Of a stretch of 64,000 bases of DNA, positions 47,801-57,348 are shown piece by piece. The notes beneath the pieces are model-generated. The model was not told where the DNA came from. It ran no database searches and saw nothing but the letters and a program-made list of their open reading frames with translations. Position numbers and translations under genes: made by a program. Position 1 is the first letter of the stretch. Every line of letters begins with the position of its first letter. Source of the stretch: Asterias rubens. Lineage: Eukaryota > Echinodermata > Asteroidea > Forcipulatida > Asteriidae. Location: the NCBI RefSeq assembly GCF_902459465.1, contig NC_047066.1, forward strand, positions 21,083,047 through 21,147,046, in the 5' to 3' direction.

Positions 47801-50664
47801 TGGTAACAGTTAAAAGCAGGACAGTTCTTTTCAGAACTGAGAAGTCTCCCGAACCTCCGATTATCTACTCCAAGGCAGTAGAATAAAGCAAGACAGTTCC
47901 CTAAGAACAACTGTACCTGGCAAGTAGATACACACATGGTGTTACTGCAAACCAAATACAAAAATCTTTCTAAAAACATGTTCTCACATTTCGTTGTTGT
48001 TTTTAAAGTATTTGGGCATGAGCAGAAACCTCTCTTGTTGTTGTTGTTGATTAGGTTTTGGGGATCCCACCAAGAATCCGGAAATCAGAGAAACAGAGCG
48101 CCCACTACGTTTGTTCATAACAAGCGTGTACAGCCTCTGCACACATGCCAGGCATGGCACAGTTATACCATGGAGGAATAATTTATTCCTCCATGGTTAT
48201 ACGCAAGCAAGCCTCTGTACAGTGGACCTACTAAACCCTTTTGTCATTGAAAGCAGCATGGTGAAATAGCAAGCTTCATTGTGGCACTGTCCAGTTCTGT
48301 TTACAAACAAAAAGCCACACCACCAAAACTGACCAATAGGGAGGAAGGCTTAACAAAAGAATGTGGGTGAGGCTACTTTGGGGTGGGGGAGGGGGTTACA
48401 GGGGGGTTACAGCAACTTTGGTAAGATCATCAGTAATTCAATGGTCTTGCCTTTTAAAATCACAAAACAAACTCAAAGGAGTTGTAACATATTGAAGGCA
48501 GAAGGCTACATGAATTTAATTCACAGTAGTATGAATACGTAGTAATGTATGCAGTCCATTTGAAAAATTTGGCAGGTGAACTCTTATGTAGGCCTATAAA
48601 TGCCGGGGGCCGATTGATATTGTTTGTGATTTTAAGAGCTTACCCATTTTCAAAAACAAGTTTTTTTACCTAACACAGACAGTATAGTAGGCCTACATGA
48701 GTATGTGTACATGTGCCCTTTTTGGACCTCTTACACCCCGTTCCCTCTGGACCCCGCATTGATCTCCCAGTTCGAGAAAAGGGCGATCAAGACCCCGAAA
48801 GGGAGATAAAAAGGCGATCAAAGAGAAATTACCTCCAGTGGGAATGCGAGGGCGATCAGGATCTGACCGTGCGACTTTGATCCTCCTCCGGAATAGGATT
48901 AAAGCGTGATCTGATCGCCGTTGTGGATTAATGGGCGATCAAAAGTCTAGTGGGAACGCAAAGGGCAATCAGACCCCGCAATTTGCGAGCGAAACAGTTG
49001 TTTTTTGAACCCACTTTCGTTCCCAAATAGGAGGATCAATGCGCGATCATACTCAAGTGGGAACGCGACAGCGATTTCAGGCCTGCAACTTATCTTGTTG
49101 CGGGATCCCGATCTCGAAATTGTGGATCCAGTGGGAACGCGGTCTTAGTATGTGAGCTCATGGTGATAGGCCTACTGATTACCATACAACAATAGACGTT
49201 AATTTATGCAAGGAAAATGGGCAACCAGGTTAAATCATGACACACACTGCTGACTTCACAACTGATCTGATAGTCTTACTGACACTTCCTTGAACACTTG
49301 AGTTAGGTCCCGAGTCTAACATCCAAGGTATAGGCCTAAGCAGTGCATTGGATTGGACATTATGCCAACAGTGGAATATTCTAGTCTTCACGTAAACACC
49401 ATTGTAGGTCAATGAAAAATTATAAATTTTTTTACATTCATCAACTGTATTGAACTATGCCTCTCATACTCACTTTGCTGTAGAGGGAACACTTTTTTTA
49501 TGATAGGCTTTTAAAGTTAACTTACCTTTACTTTTTCCAGTCATATCAAATTCATGGATTTTAGTATTCCAACAAATAGTTTTTACAGCTGAGTCTTATG
49601 AGTATGACTACACATAAATTGGTAATTTTCAGGTGAGCGGCAATTTACACATAGATAAAATGCGACATAAAGTACAATGTCCGTCTGTGCTATCTCTGAA
49701 AAGTCACCTTCAGTACCAGGCAGTTATTGAAACCTATGGCGCTATTTCATCATCAATGTCAATAATCCATGTGTGACATATTTATTGTAATCAGTGTACA
49801 AACGTTGTATCACAAAAACACATAACAAGTGTATACTCTTACATTACTAAATTTAATTATACAATTTTTTCCAGGGATTATTTGAAGCACTCAACATTTT
49901 GATATTATCATTTGAATAGTACCCTGTAAAAACAGGCTCAATTGTACAATGTCATGTGTGGCAATGAGAACAAATCACAGAGCAACAAAAGGTCCAAATA
50001 AAAAATCATGGTGATTTCATCTTTCAAAATAATCAGTGTAACCATGGTGTCACTTAAAATTTGAAATTACTGAAAAAAATTATCAACGTTGACCTTATCT
50101 GACTGAATGAATGAAATATTATATAAAATAAGGAGTGATTAGTAATAGTAGTGAATGTAGGCTGCATTCACAATAATGTTTCCTATACAGTGACCAAAAA
50201 CCAAATTATTTGGCAAAAATAAATCAAAACACAAGAGTACCACAAACATTATCTCCACGATTGCCATGTCCTCTATCCTTGCAACAGCATGCTGGTAGGT
50301 AGTGGTATGGGTACTGTGTGCCCACATAACTACTGCCTTGCTTTGTTTCAAGTTTGATTTGAGTTGAAATAAAATCATGGCCAGCCATCAAAACAATTTG
50401 GCGCTTCCTTGGAAACCATTCCACATACCCACGATCGAGTGGTTTCCTATTCAATATGTCATAATAAACAAACACAGTACAACAACTACAAACGAAAGGG
50501 TTAAAATTAAAAGAAACATCAAGAGTTTTGATTTGAGATCGTCGTTTTTATGCCTACGTGCGTGCCTACTGAGTGATAGCTCCATGGTACGACAACAACA
50601 AGCAACATTCAAGCATTGAATACTCACGTAATTTTTCAGTCGTGGTAAACTGGAAACTGGCCAT
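38873..50664 (-). CDS. WSB1/WSB2-like: WD repeat and SOCS box protein (WSB1/WSB2 family), complete, 8 coding exons
   Basis: Coding exons on the minus strand are 50664-50628, 47476-47290, 46573-46275, 42268-42039, 41202-41030, 40524-40411, 39760-39650 and 39041-38873 (TGA at 38875-38873). All introns are GT-AG. The phases join exactly to 1320 nt, 439 residues; from memory human WSB1 is about 421. The start MASFQFTTTEKL resembles the vertebrate WSB start. Seen in order: residues ~38-70 ETWAVAFAPDRSYFAWS; ~118-172 VIDCGEVVWSLALG and an IRTYD blade; ~178-250 VDHKDVIRDLKFSPDGS, SASRDNTLKVWDLKDDGN and GHSNWVYGCAFAPD; ~252-305 VILWDL and ATASYDARVLLWDP; ~325-395 HMAFSPDGSHFATVCDDK, VRFWSL and NGSVRFF; then a C-terminal SOCS box ~402-435 with LQHMCRLAIRRL (BC box) and LPPGLRTYL (Cul5-box-like). 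Family knowledge: the SOCS box recruits Elongin B/C-Cullin5 and the propeller binds ubiquitylation substrates. It may be the single WSB preceding the vertebrate WSB1/WSB2 split (inference). Introns hold MITEs and SINEs. Confidence 0.96.
39857..39902. mobile_element. Family C foldback fragment in a WSB intron
   Basis: CCCAATTTCATAGAGCTGCT then AAGCATAAAAATTTGC matches the end of the elements at 7465 and 35248; the second arm is missing. Confidence 0.6.
40791..40925. mobile_element. Foldback element in a WSB intron (ACAATTGTT ends)
   Basis: ACAATTGTTTCACGCTCTGA and GGTCCATGG at the left pair with CCATGGACC and GCGTGCAACAATTGT at the right. Arms are about 60 bases with a short centre. No coding sequence. 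Confidence 0.75.
41587..41710. mobile_element. Foldback element in a WSB intron (GAGTTAGGACTAG arms)
   Basis: GATTTCACAAAGAGTTAGGA (left) and TCCTAACTCTTTGCGAAATC (right) are inverse copies, with more GGACTAGTCC-type palindromes between. About 124 bases in all. Confidence 0.85.
44190..44282. mobile_element. Small foldback element in the large WSB intron
   Basis: Arms of 28 bases (44190-44217 and 44255-44282; ACGTCACAATTCTAACCC against its inverse) differ at two positions around a 37-base centre. Confidence 0.85.
45257..45468 (+). mobile_element. Family A MITE, truncated copy 5
   Basis: The left half, from TTTAAAGACACTGGACACTA to GTGTGCTTTCAGATGCTTGA. It ends at the same place as copy 4, within the internal palindrome, which suggests a shared truncation form. 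Confidence 0.8.
45483..46245 (+). repeat. SINE interrupted by a family A MITE
   Basis: The SINE head and core (45483-45800: GTGTGGGTTCAAGCCCCAGT, then AAGCAAGACACTTAACCATG) and its tail (46190-46245: GCGCATTGAGCTTCACCG then an A/T-rich end) are separated by the full MITE at 45809-46185. Removing the MITE and one TTAA restores TTAAAGCGCATTGAG. Confidence 0.85.
45809..46185 (+). mobile_element. Family A MITE, copy 6, inside a SINE
   Basis: Full length, with TTAA at 45805-45808 and 46186-46189. The terminal and internal palindromes are the best preserved of all copies. It lies in a WSB intron. Confidence 0.92.
46712..47059 (+). mobile_element. Family A MITE, copy 7 (internal deletion)
   Basis: TTAA flanks at 46708-46711 and 47060-47063; same ends. 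About 30 bases after the internal palindrome are missing relative to copy 6. It lies in the WSB intron between coding exons 2 and 3. Confidence 0.9.
48168..48196. repeat. Perfect 14-bp palindrome, 1-base loop
   Basis: CCATGGAGGAATAA and its exact inverse are separated by one T. It would extrude as a cruciform or hairpin. It lies in the first WSB intron. Confidence 0.9.
48731..49148. mobile_element. GC-rich non-autonomous element with GTGGGAACGCG motifs
   Basis: The left end CCCCGTTCCCTCTGGA and the right end (inverted) CCGCGTTCCCACTGGATC pair imperfectly. Internal GTGGGAACGCGA and GGGCGATCA motifs recur at least four times. No transposase frame. It lies in the first WSB intron. Confidence 0.65.
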
Positions 50665-51180
50665 CACTGGCCGACCACTCTCCAATACCACGTCTGTTTT
50701 GGAAGACTGGTGGTATAATCCTTGATCATGAACAGCTTGACCATAAGCAGAATTCCCACTTCATCCAACCATCCAACAAACGTAGTTTAATTTTAAAATC
50801 CAACCAAAAATACTGAAAGTGAAATCCAGAGGCTTGTCGTGGGATGTGGCTGTGACGACAAAATACGCATGCGTGTATGAATTACAAACAAGGCGTTGAA
50901 TAAACAAACATTACTACTTTGTGTTTAGACGTTATTCTTCACATTTACAGAAATATCAATGGCTAAATCTATCCCAAACTAACGTATGTCAATTCTACAG
51001 AACGATCCCAACACATTGAAAGGTTCAGCTGGTTGTTATGACTCCGTTTATGGCGGAGGATTTCAATGATTCATGAACTGTTTTTGGTGAGCAGAATATT
51101 CGAAGAACGTAAACACACAGTGACGACATCCATATGATGACAGTGTGTGTGTGGTGTAACAAAAATAAAAACCCTATAGA
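50665..51180 (-). promoter_or_regulatory. Region upstream of the WSB start codon (5' UTR and promoter, inferred)
   Basis: The start codon context on the minus strand is CCAGTGATGG. No TATA box is placed with confidence. The region has ordinary base composition and contains no other gene, so the promoter is inferred only from position. Confidence 0.35.
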
Positions 51181-51224
51181 GATAGAGGGCGCTGTTGGGA
51201 ATACGGCATCCTTTTTGTCACGGC

Positions 51225-51400
51225 CGGTGGTGTCGCATGCAATGTCCTGTATGCAATACTGTCCGGGACAGTATTGCATAATGGTCCGCCGGACAGCTTT
51301 GCGTATGCAATCGTGTCCGCCCGGACGCTGCTGCACAATGCAATTGTGCCCGGACACATTTACATAAGCAGTTGTGTCCGCCCCGTGCAAAACCGACGCC
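51225..51400. repeat. Foldback and GTCCGG-rich repeat block
   Basis: A perfect 15-bp palindrome (51250-51264 / 51266-51280; TATGCAATACTGTCC and inverse) has a one-base loop. It is followed by repeated variants of ATGCAATNGTGTCCGCCCGG. It is probably a foldback element end or a small palindromic satellite. Confidence 0.75.
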
Positions 51401-51409
51401 CTTGGTCGA

Positions 51410-52800
51410 CGGAACACGTTCGCCAAGTGCATGTCATGAATGGAAATGTTCGGCCGTTGGGTAAGGAGATTTTGTCCCCGGATGAGATTCTCCCCGAGCG
51501 TTCTGTCCACACCCCCGTCAGGGCGAACGGTGTATCCAAACTTCTTGTGATAGCGCCCTCTTCTGAATCCCCCTCCTCCAGCTAAAAGTAGTTTCCCATG
51601 GGATTGGGGACAGGATCTCCGGTGGACAGGATAACCTGGGGCACCGGCTTTTATTTAGATAGGCCTAGCGTAGTGATCGGTAGGGAGGGTGTGGGGGGAG
51701 GGGGCGGGGCTACCCTATCTTCAAATGGGTTTACAGACAGATCAATCGGAAGAGTGGATACATTGTTAAGGTCCCAAGCCTTGGATATTGCTCATGTGTG
51801 CGAAAAATTACCACTTCTCATTGTTCAATTAAGTTTAATCAAGTTTTAAAGTTCTGCATCTTGTTTTTCGGCAGCCAATCAGCATGCAGCACTTCCACGT
51901 CGAAGCCAAACAACCACCACAAGAGGGCGGTATCTTAGAAGGTTCAACAATCACCACCTGTGACAAAAAAATATGTTTGTGATTATCATTGAATCAATTT
52001 TATCTGGCCCTAGAAAAACACACAGACCTGACTTCTTGCTAAGCCATTGCTAAAAGTGTAACCAATTTTGAGTATTAATCATTATTTATTTTATTATCAT
52101 ATAATTAACGCAGGCAACACTTATTTTCCATTTCAGACAGCAGTGATGGGCTTGCTTCAATCCTCTCCTCGAGAAATCTCACACTTTGGCCAATGCGATC
52201 CTGCAAACTACAAAAATTAATGTCCCCTAATGACTGCACATTTAATTCAGCAGGTAGCCGCAAAATGAAGGGTGTGGTCAACAATCATTGAGTCCTCGGC
52301 AATCGGAGATCCAGGTTTGTGTAGACGGGCTTAAGTTTATTAGTTTCTACCTCTTATTATGTCGTCCGCATGTTCTCGCAATTCTAAAAAATATTTCGAA
52401 GACCATCTTGTCGGTGACATTATGAAGCCCCACACAGTCGATATTGCTTTAAGGGCTCCAGTGAAGAAAGTCGTTTACATTGTGTAGACTTATAAAGGCT
52501 CAACAAACATTAAGAGAAGAAGTGTACACAGATCGTGAAGGGGACACGGATCAATGTCTTATTCTGAACAACATCGGCTCTTTTATGATATAGGCCTATG
52601 GTATAATGATAGAGACTCTTAATTTCACATAGGCTGTAAAAATGGCACCGTCAAAATGTACGATTAAAAACTCACAAAAGAGGAATCACTATAGTAGAGA
52701 GATCACAATAATTTTAAAGAGGTTTGTTTTGAAGTCTTACGTTATGATTTGCACAATGGCGGCCTTCGTATTTTGCGGATTGCCACTATTGTCATAAAAA
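51410..52800. other. No supported gene
   Basis: Short frames in the GC-richer part (51420-51700) lack domains or splice support. A 24-codon frame near 52146 (MGLLQSSPREISHFGQ...) has no context that supports it. Confidence 0.35.
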
Positions 52801-52809
52801 AATCGCATG

Positions 52810-53957
52810 CAATATATTTTGAGTAATAGAATAATGTTAATGGTTTGAGTGAGAGAATTATGTTAATGTTTTGAGTAAGAGAATTATGTTAATGTTTTGA
52901 GTAAGAGAATGATGTAAATGTTTTGAGTAAGAGCATGATGTAAATGTTTTGAGTAAGAGAACGATGTAAATATTTTGAGTAAGAGAATGATGTAATTAAT
53001 GTTTTGAGTAGGAGAACTATGTTAATGTTTTGAGTAAGAGAATGATGTAAATGTTTTGAGTGAGAGAATGATGTTAATGTTTTGAGTAAGAGAATGATGT
53101 AAATGTTTTGAGTGAGAGAATGATGGTAATGTTTTGAGTAAGAGAATGATGTTAATGTTTTGAGTAAGAGAATGATGTAAATGTTTTGAGTGAGAGAATG
53201 ATGTAAATGTTTTGAGTGAGAGAATGATGTTAATGTTTTGAGTAAGAGAATGGTGTTAATGTTTTGAGTAAGAGAATGATGTTAATGTTTTGAGTAAGAG
53301 AATGATGTAAATGTTTTGAGTGAGAGAATGATGTTAATGTTTTGAGTAAGAGAATGATGTAAATGTTTTGAGTGAGAGAATGATGTTAATGTTTTGAGTA
53401 AGAGAATGATGTTAATGTTTTGAGTCAGAGAATGATGTAAATGATTTGAGTAAGAGAATTATGTTAATGTTTTGAGTAAGAGAATGATGTAAATGTTTTG
53501 AGTGAGAGAATGATGTTAATGTTTTGAGTAAGAGAATGATGTAAATGTTTTGAGTGAGAGAATGATGTTAATGTTTTGAGTAAGAGAATGATGTAAATGT
53601 TTTGAGTGAGAGAATGATGTTAATGTTTTGAGTAAGAGAATGATGTAAATGTTTTGAGTCAGAGAATGATGTAAATGTTTTGAGTGAGAGAATGATGTTA
53701 ATGTTTTGAGTAAGAGAATTATGTAAATGTTTTGAGTCAGAGAATGATGTAAATGTTTTGAGTAAGAGAATGATGTTAAGTTTTGAGTAACAGAATGGTG
53801 TTAATGTTTTGAGTAAGAGAATGATGTTAATGTTTTGAGTAAGAGAATGATGTAAATGTTTTGAGTAAGAGAATGATGTAAATGTTTTGAGTAAGAGAAT
53901 TATGTTAATGGTTTGAGTGAGAGAATGATGTAAATGTTTTGAGTAAGAGAACTATGT
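52810..53957 (+). repeat. 26-bp minisatellite, about 44 units
   Basis: The unit is made of ATGTTTTGAGTAAGAGAATG with ATGTTA or ATGTAA. Two variants (GTAAGAG...GTTAATG and GTGAGAG...GTAAATG) alternate in the centre, giving a 52-bp higher-order unit. All frames contain stops (TAA/TGA), so it is non-coding. Confidence 0.93.
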
Positions 53958-53959
53958 TA

Positions 53960-55530
53960 TGTTGTAGTCAGGGTGTTACTTATTAACACGAAGTAAGGTC
54001 TCGGTACGTTCTCTTCTCGTTGATGAATAACCCATACCTGTATGGAAGCAAGCTGTAAGATGGCTATAAGCTCATCCGCCTGTAGGGTGAATATTGTCAA
54101 GTTTTCTGTTTCCTTTGTCACCACATTCAAATCCTCTATTGCCTCCCTTCTTCAGGAGGCTTGAGACTCTTATTACAGGGGTTGCAGGTCGTGTAGGCAA
54201 GCTCTTTGAGGGTTTAATTATTCAACCTGCTTGGCTCAGTGGGATACGGAGGCTTTTCGTCGTGGCGACCCATCAGTGTAACGCCTTGCTAGATGCTCGT
54301 CTCATCGTACACCCCAAGGGATGTTGACTCGCTAAGTATAATCCCTGCGCATAATAATACAAGTACTGTTCAGTATTTGATGCTGAGAGGTATACAGTGC
54401 TGTGTTTGTTTGGGATGACCGTGGGTGTGCCAGCAGGCTCTGGGTCCGCAGCATAAAAGTACATGTAAGCATATAGAAAGGTCTATGATGTAAGCAAGCG
54501 CTTGTGGATGATATGTCATCAGGCCTTTGAGTTCAGTCTTTTTGTACACATTCTGGGAATCTGGTTGTTCTAGCTTGAAACGGATAAGTAACTACAGTTG
54601 GGGACAAGGAATCTATGTCAAAACTACGTCTTGATGTGGTCTGGGAGAATAATTGGTGGGCAGAGGACCAGTGCATGTGTTCATTCTTCATTCTGATCAA
54701 TATTGTGTGTATGCACTCACTGAAGCTGATTTGCAGTGAGTGATCTGTGAGTGAAGATTTTCCCCGAAGATCTGACTACTTTGTGATGATAACAAGAAAT
54801 TGAACATTACTCTCCAGGAAGTGATCTGATCCGATTAGCGAGTGATAGCAGGAGTCACCTTGAGCGAACCGCAGCCTGTAGCGTTTTCACCATCACAGTG
54901 TCAGTGCGTCAAATCGACCCTTAAAATCAGCCGGTCACCAAGGCTAGTGGGTTGGCCCTTTGGATGTGGGATTAGTACAATAAAAATAAGTTAGCCTATA
55001 CGATCACTAAAGAAAACTGATTGACAGTTGAGATTACAAGTGACTACAAGGAGTGCAAAAGGTACAACCCATTCTAGCCCTTTAAGACACTTCATAGTTT
55101 TTGTACTTCCTATGGGATGGACCTGCGTGAAAAGAGTTTGAAGGTATAGCTCTTCAACTGAAAGTGAAATATTGTAGAAGGCTACTGCTTGGAAAGCTCT
55201 TGACCTGAGAGGCCTACTACTATGTATTCCCTGTCACCGCAGTGTGAGATATAGACAACAACTGTTATTCTCGACAGGGAACCCATAGTGGTTGACTCAT
55301 CCCCTATTGCACAGGGTCTTCTGATCAGTCCTTAATCACTTCTGTCCGTTGGAGTATATTGTTATTGAATAACCGTCAAATAATGTTCATTTCCGCCTAA
55401 CACTGCCACGCTATTCTAAGACAGCAGCAGTGGATAAGAGTGTACCTCCCTCATAGTCTCCATTTTAGTTACACGCCTCATTAAGACGTAACATTGTGCA
55501 GTGTTATTTCTTACAAATTCGTCGAAAAGC
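53960..55530. other. Upstream region of the multi-promoter gene
   Basis: No confident coding exon. It may contain 5' UTR sequence for the first exon at 55535. Near 54745-54840 the sequence has repeated GTGAGTGA / AGTGATCTG motifs. Confidence 0.35.
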
Positions 55531-55534
55531 AACA

Positions 55535-55613
55535 ATGTCGTCCTTCCAATCCCGCGCCCCTGGATTTAGAACAGCATGGACAAGGGTTTCCCCCACTCCA
55601 AGACAACAGCCAA
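55535..55613 (+). CDS. Alternative first coding exon 1 of a multi-promoter gene (5' end)
   Basis: ATG at 55535 opens a 26-codon segment (MSSFQSRAPGFRTAWTRV... to RQQP) ending at CCAA|GTAAGT, phase 1. It is Ser/Pro/Arg-rich and basic with no domain. Phase matches the shared exon at 57257-57348, so the junction would read S then ALERFELN. The protein family is not recognised. Confidence 0.55.
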
Positions 55614-56336
55614 GTAAGTACACAATATCTTTATTATGTTGTGTCATCTATTACTTGTTTTTTTTCAAAGCAATGAGTGGTTCATTTCTTCGAAGTTGTC
55701 TCCCCCGCTTTAGATCTCAAAATTCATCTTGTATATAATTAGCAATCTCAAACCACCTGCCACGATTCCTCGGGCAGTAACTGACCTTAATGTCATCATG
55801 AAGTTAGGAATCCAACAACGGGATTTCTACCTCTATTTTACCACTGAATAACTGAATTATTTATTAAACTTGTATGGTTTACTAGGATCAATACAGTCAA
55901 GACTCGATGGTGGACAAGCGCGGCTACCTTTAGTGTGCGTGTGTTGGCAATAGCGCCCTCATGGTTGAACTTCAGTACAAGTTCAATAGTTTGTACAAAA
56001 GCGCCTTCAGGTTGTAGGCCTATGTGTACAATCAACATTACTTTAGAAAATACATACAATGTAACAGCTATGGCATTGGCCCAGTATGGTAATAATGATT
56101 GTATTTACTCCCCCGATGCCCAATGAAAAAACATGAACTTGTAACCCTACTTCATAAAAGAAATCTACTTGCAATGCACCAGTGAGCATTCATTCATAAT
56201 TCGCAACCCCAAAGTTTAAAAAGAGACCCAGGCTTTAAAACCCAGCCAAACGTAAAATGTGTTCCAAGGTCTGCAGCTATTTAAAAGATTTGGACTATGT
56301 GCATGTAAGCATTTGTATTAATTTCATGGTGCAAAC

Positions 56337-56364
56337 ATGGCTGAGAGATACACAAGCGGAAATG
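56337..56364 (+). CDS. Alternative first coding exon 2 of the multi-promoter gene
   Basis: AACATGG is a good start context. The exon has nine codons (MAERYTSGN) plus one base before G|GTAAGTAC, phase 1, the same phase as the exons at 55535 and 57012. It is short, so the support is the start context, the strong donor and the shared phase. An overlapping frame from 56257 is out of phase and is not annotated. Confidence 0.4.
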
Positions 56365-57011
56365 GTAAGTACATACAGGTATAAAATTAATCATATTTTG
56401 TTCGTTTCAGTTGTTCGACTTGAAAAATGTTCTCTTGAAAAAGTTATTTACATGTAGTTGTGAATCCGCCGCCATGACTATTTTGCGAACTTGAAAGAGT
56501 TTGACAATAATAGGCCTATGCCAATATTGCGGAATACCGTGATCGAAACTGTAAAGTTTGCAGAGTTTGTAGAAAAAATACATAGAAACACTGTAAGAAA
56601 CAAGTACAAATTCCGGGTTGCAGTCTAATATTATGGTTAATGTTGGCCCTTGGTATTCGTTGAGAACATTTACAGTAGTGGTTTTGTTTCAGCTTATAGA
56701 CTTGCAGCTTTACAATCACGTTGACATGACTGTACGAGCGTTTTAGAAATCACGTGTCTGTGCGTTAGTGGTGTCACACTATGCTGTGGGTGCGCATGCT
56801 CTCGGATGCAAGGTTTCAAAATGGTGGTATAGCGTGACTGAATGCCGTGCACATGGTTTCGAAAACGTCCTAGGTCCATAGCGATCAACACGAACATGAA
56901 CTGACTATCGAAACTGATTCTTGCATGCTAATTATTCATGTTGGTTGAGCTATACAGCTAATAGTCACACAAGCGTGATCAAGAAGCATTATTGACAACA
57001 TAAAATATAAA

Positions 57012-57078
57012 ATGGCTGAAGCAGGTCGTAAAGTGCCACCGGAGAAGCCGTCCAGGCGACGGTCAAAGTTGTTTAAAG
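57012..57078 (+). CDS. Alternative first coding exon 3 of the multi-promoter gene
   Basis: ATG at 57012 (AAAATGG) starts 22 codons, MAEAGRKVPPEKPSRRRSKL then FK, ending at AAAG|GTAAAT in phase 1. The basic PSRRRSKLFK segment looks like a nuclear-localisation or phosphorylation-type stretch. It joins the next exon (57257) after a 178-base intron to read FKGALERFELN. This is the closest and best-supported first exon. Confidence 0.65.
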
Positions 57079-57256
57079 GTAAATGTAAAATCATTTTACT
57101 TAATATTTTGTTGTACAGATCGACATCAAATAAGGAGTTGGTACAAACCTTTCTTTGCAAAGTGTGTACATATACGGACTGTTGTTGCAAACGTGAACAA
57201 TAACAAATATTGTGTATCAAGTTTTTGCGTATTATGTGATATAATTATTTTAACAG

Positions 57257-57348
57257 GTGCCCTAGAACGTTTCGAGTTAAATAGCCGCAGTTCATCGGTC
57301 ACCGAACGGGAAACACGACGTGGTGAAGCTGCTGCCGACAGTCACCAG
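57257..57348 (+). CDS. Shared second exon of the multi-promoter gene; gene continues beyond the window
   Basis: The acceptor TATTTTAACAG precedes a 92-base exon (2+90) ending at CACCAG|GTAAAC in phase 0. It encodes ALERFELNSRSSSVTEREa-type sequence ending GEAAADSHQ: charged, Ser/Arg/Glu-rich, probably disordered, with RSSSV as a candidate basophilic-kinase site. Three upstream first exons can each splice into it. Alternative promoters of this kind are common in cytoskeletal and signalling scaffold genes, but I cannot name the family. No convincing next exon was found up to 64000, so a long intron or distal exons are expected. Confidence 0.6.

Noticed and set aside
52146..52220. 24-codon frame MGLLQSSPREISHFGQ...
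   Set aside because: Too short, with no supporting context beyond an acceptor-like upstream sequence.
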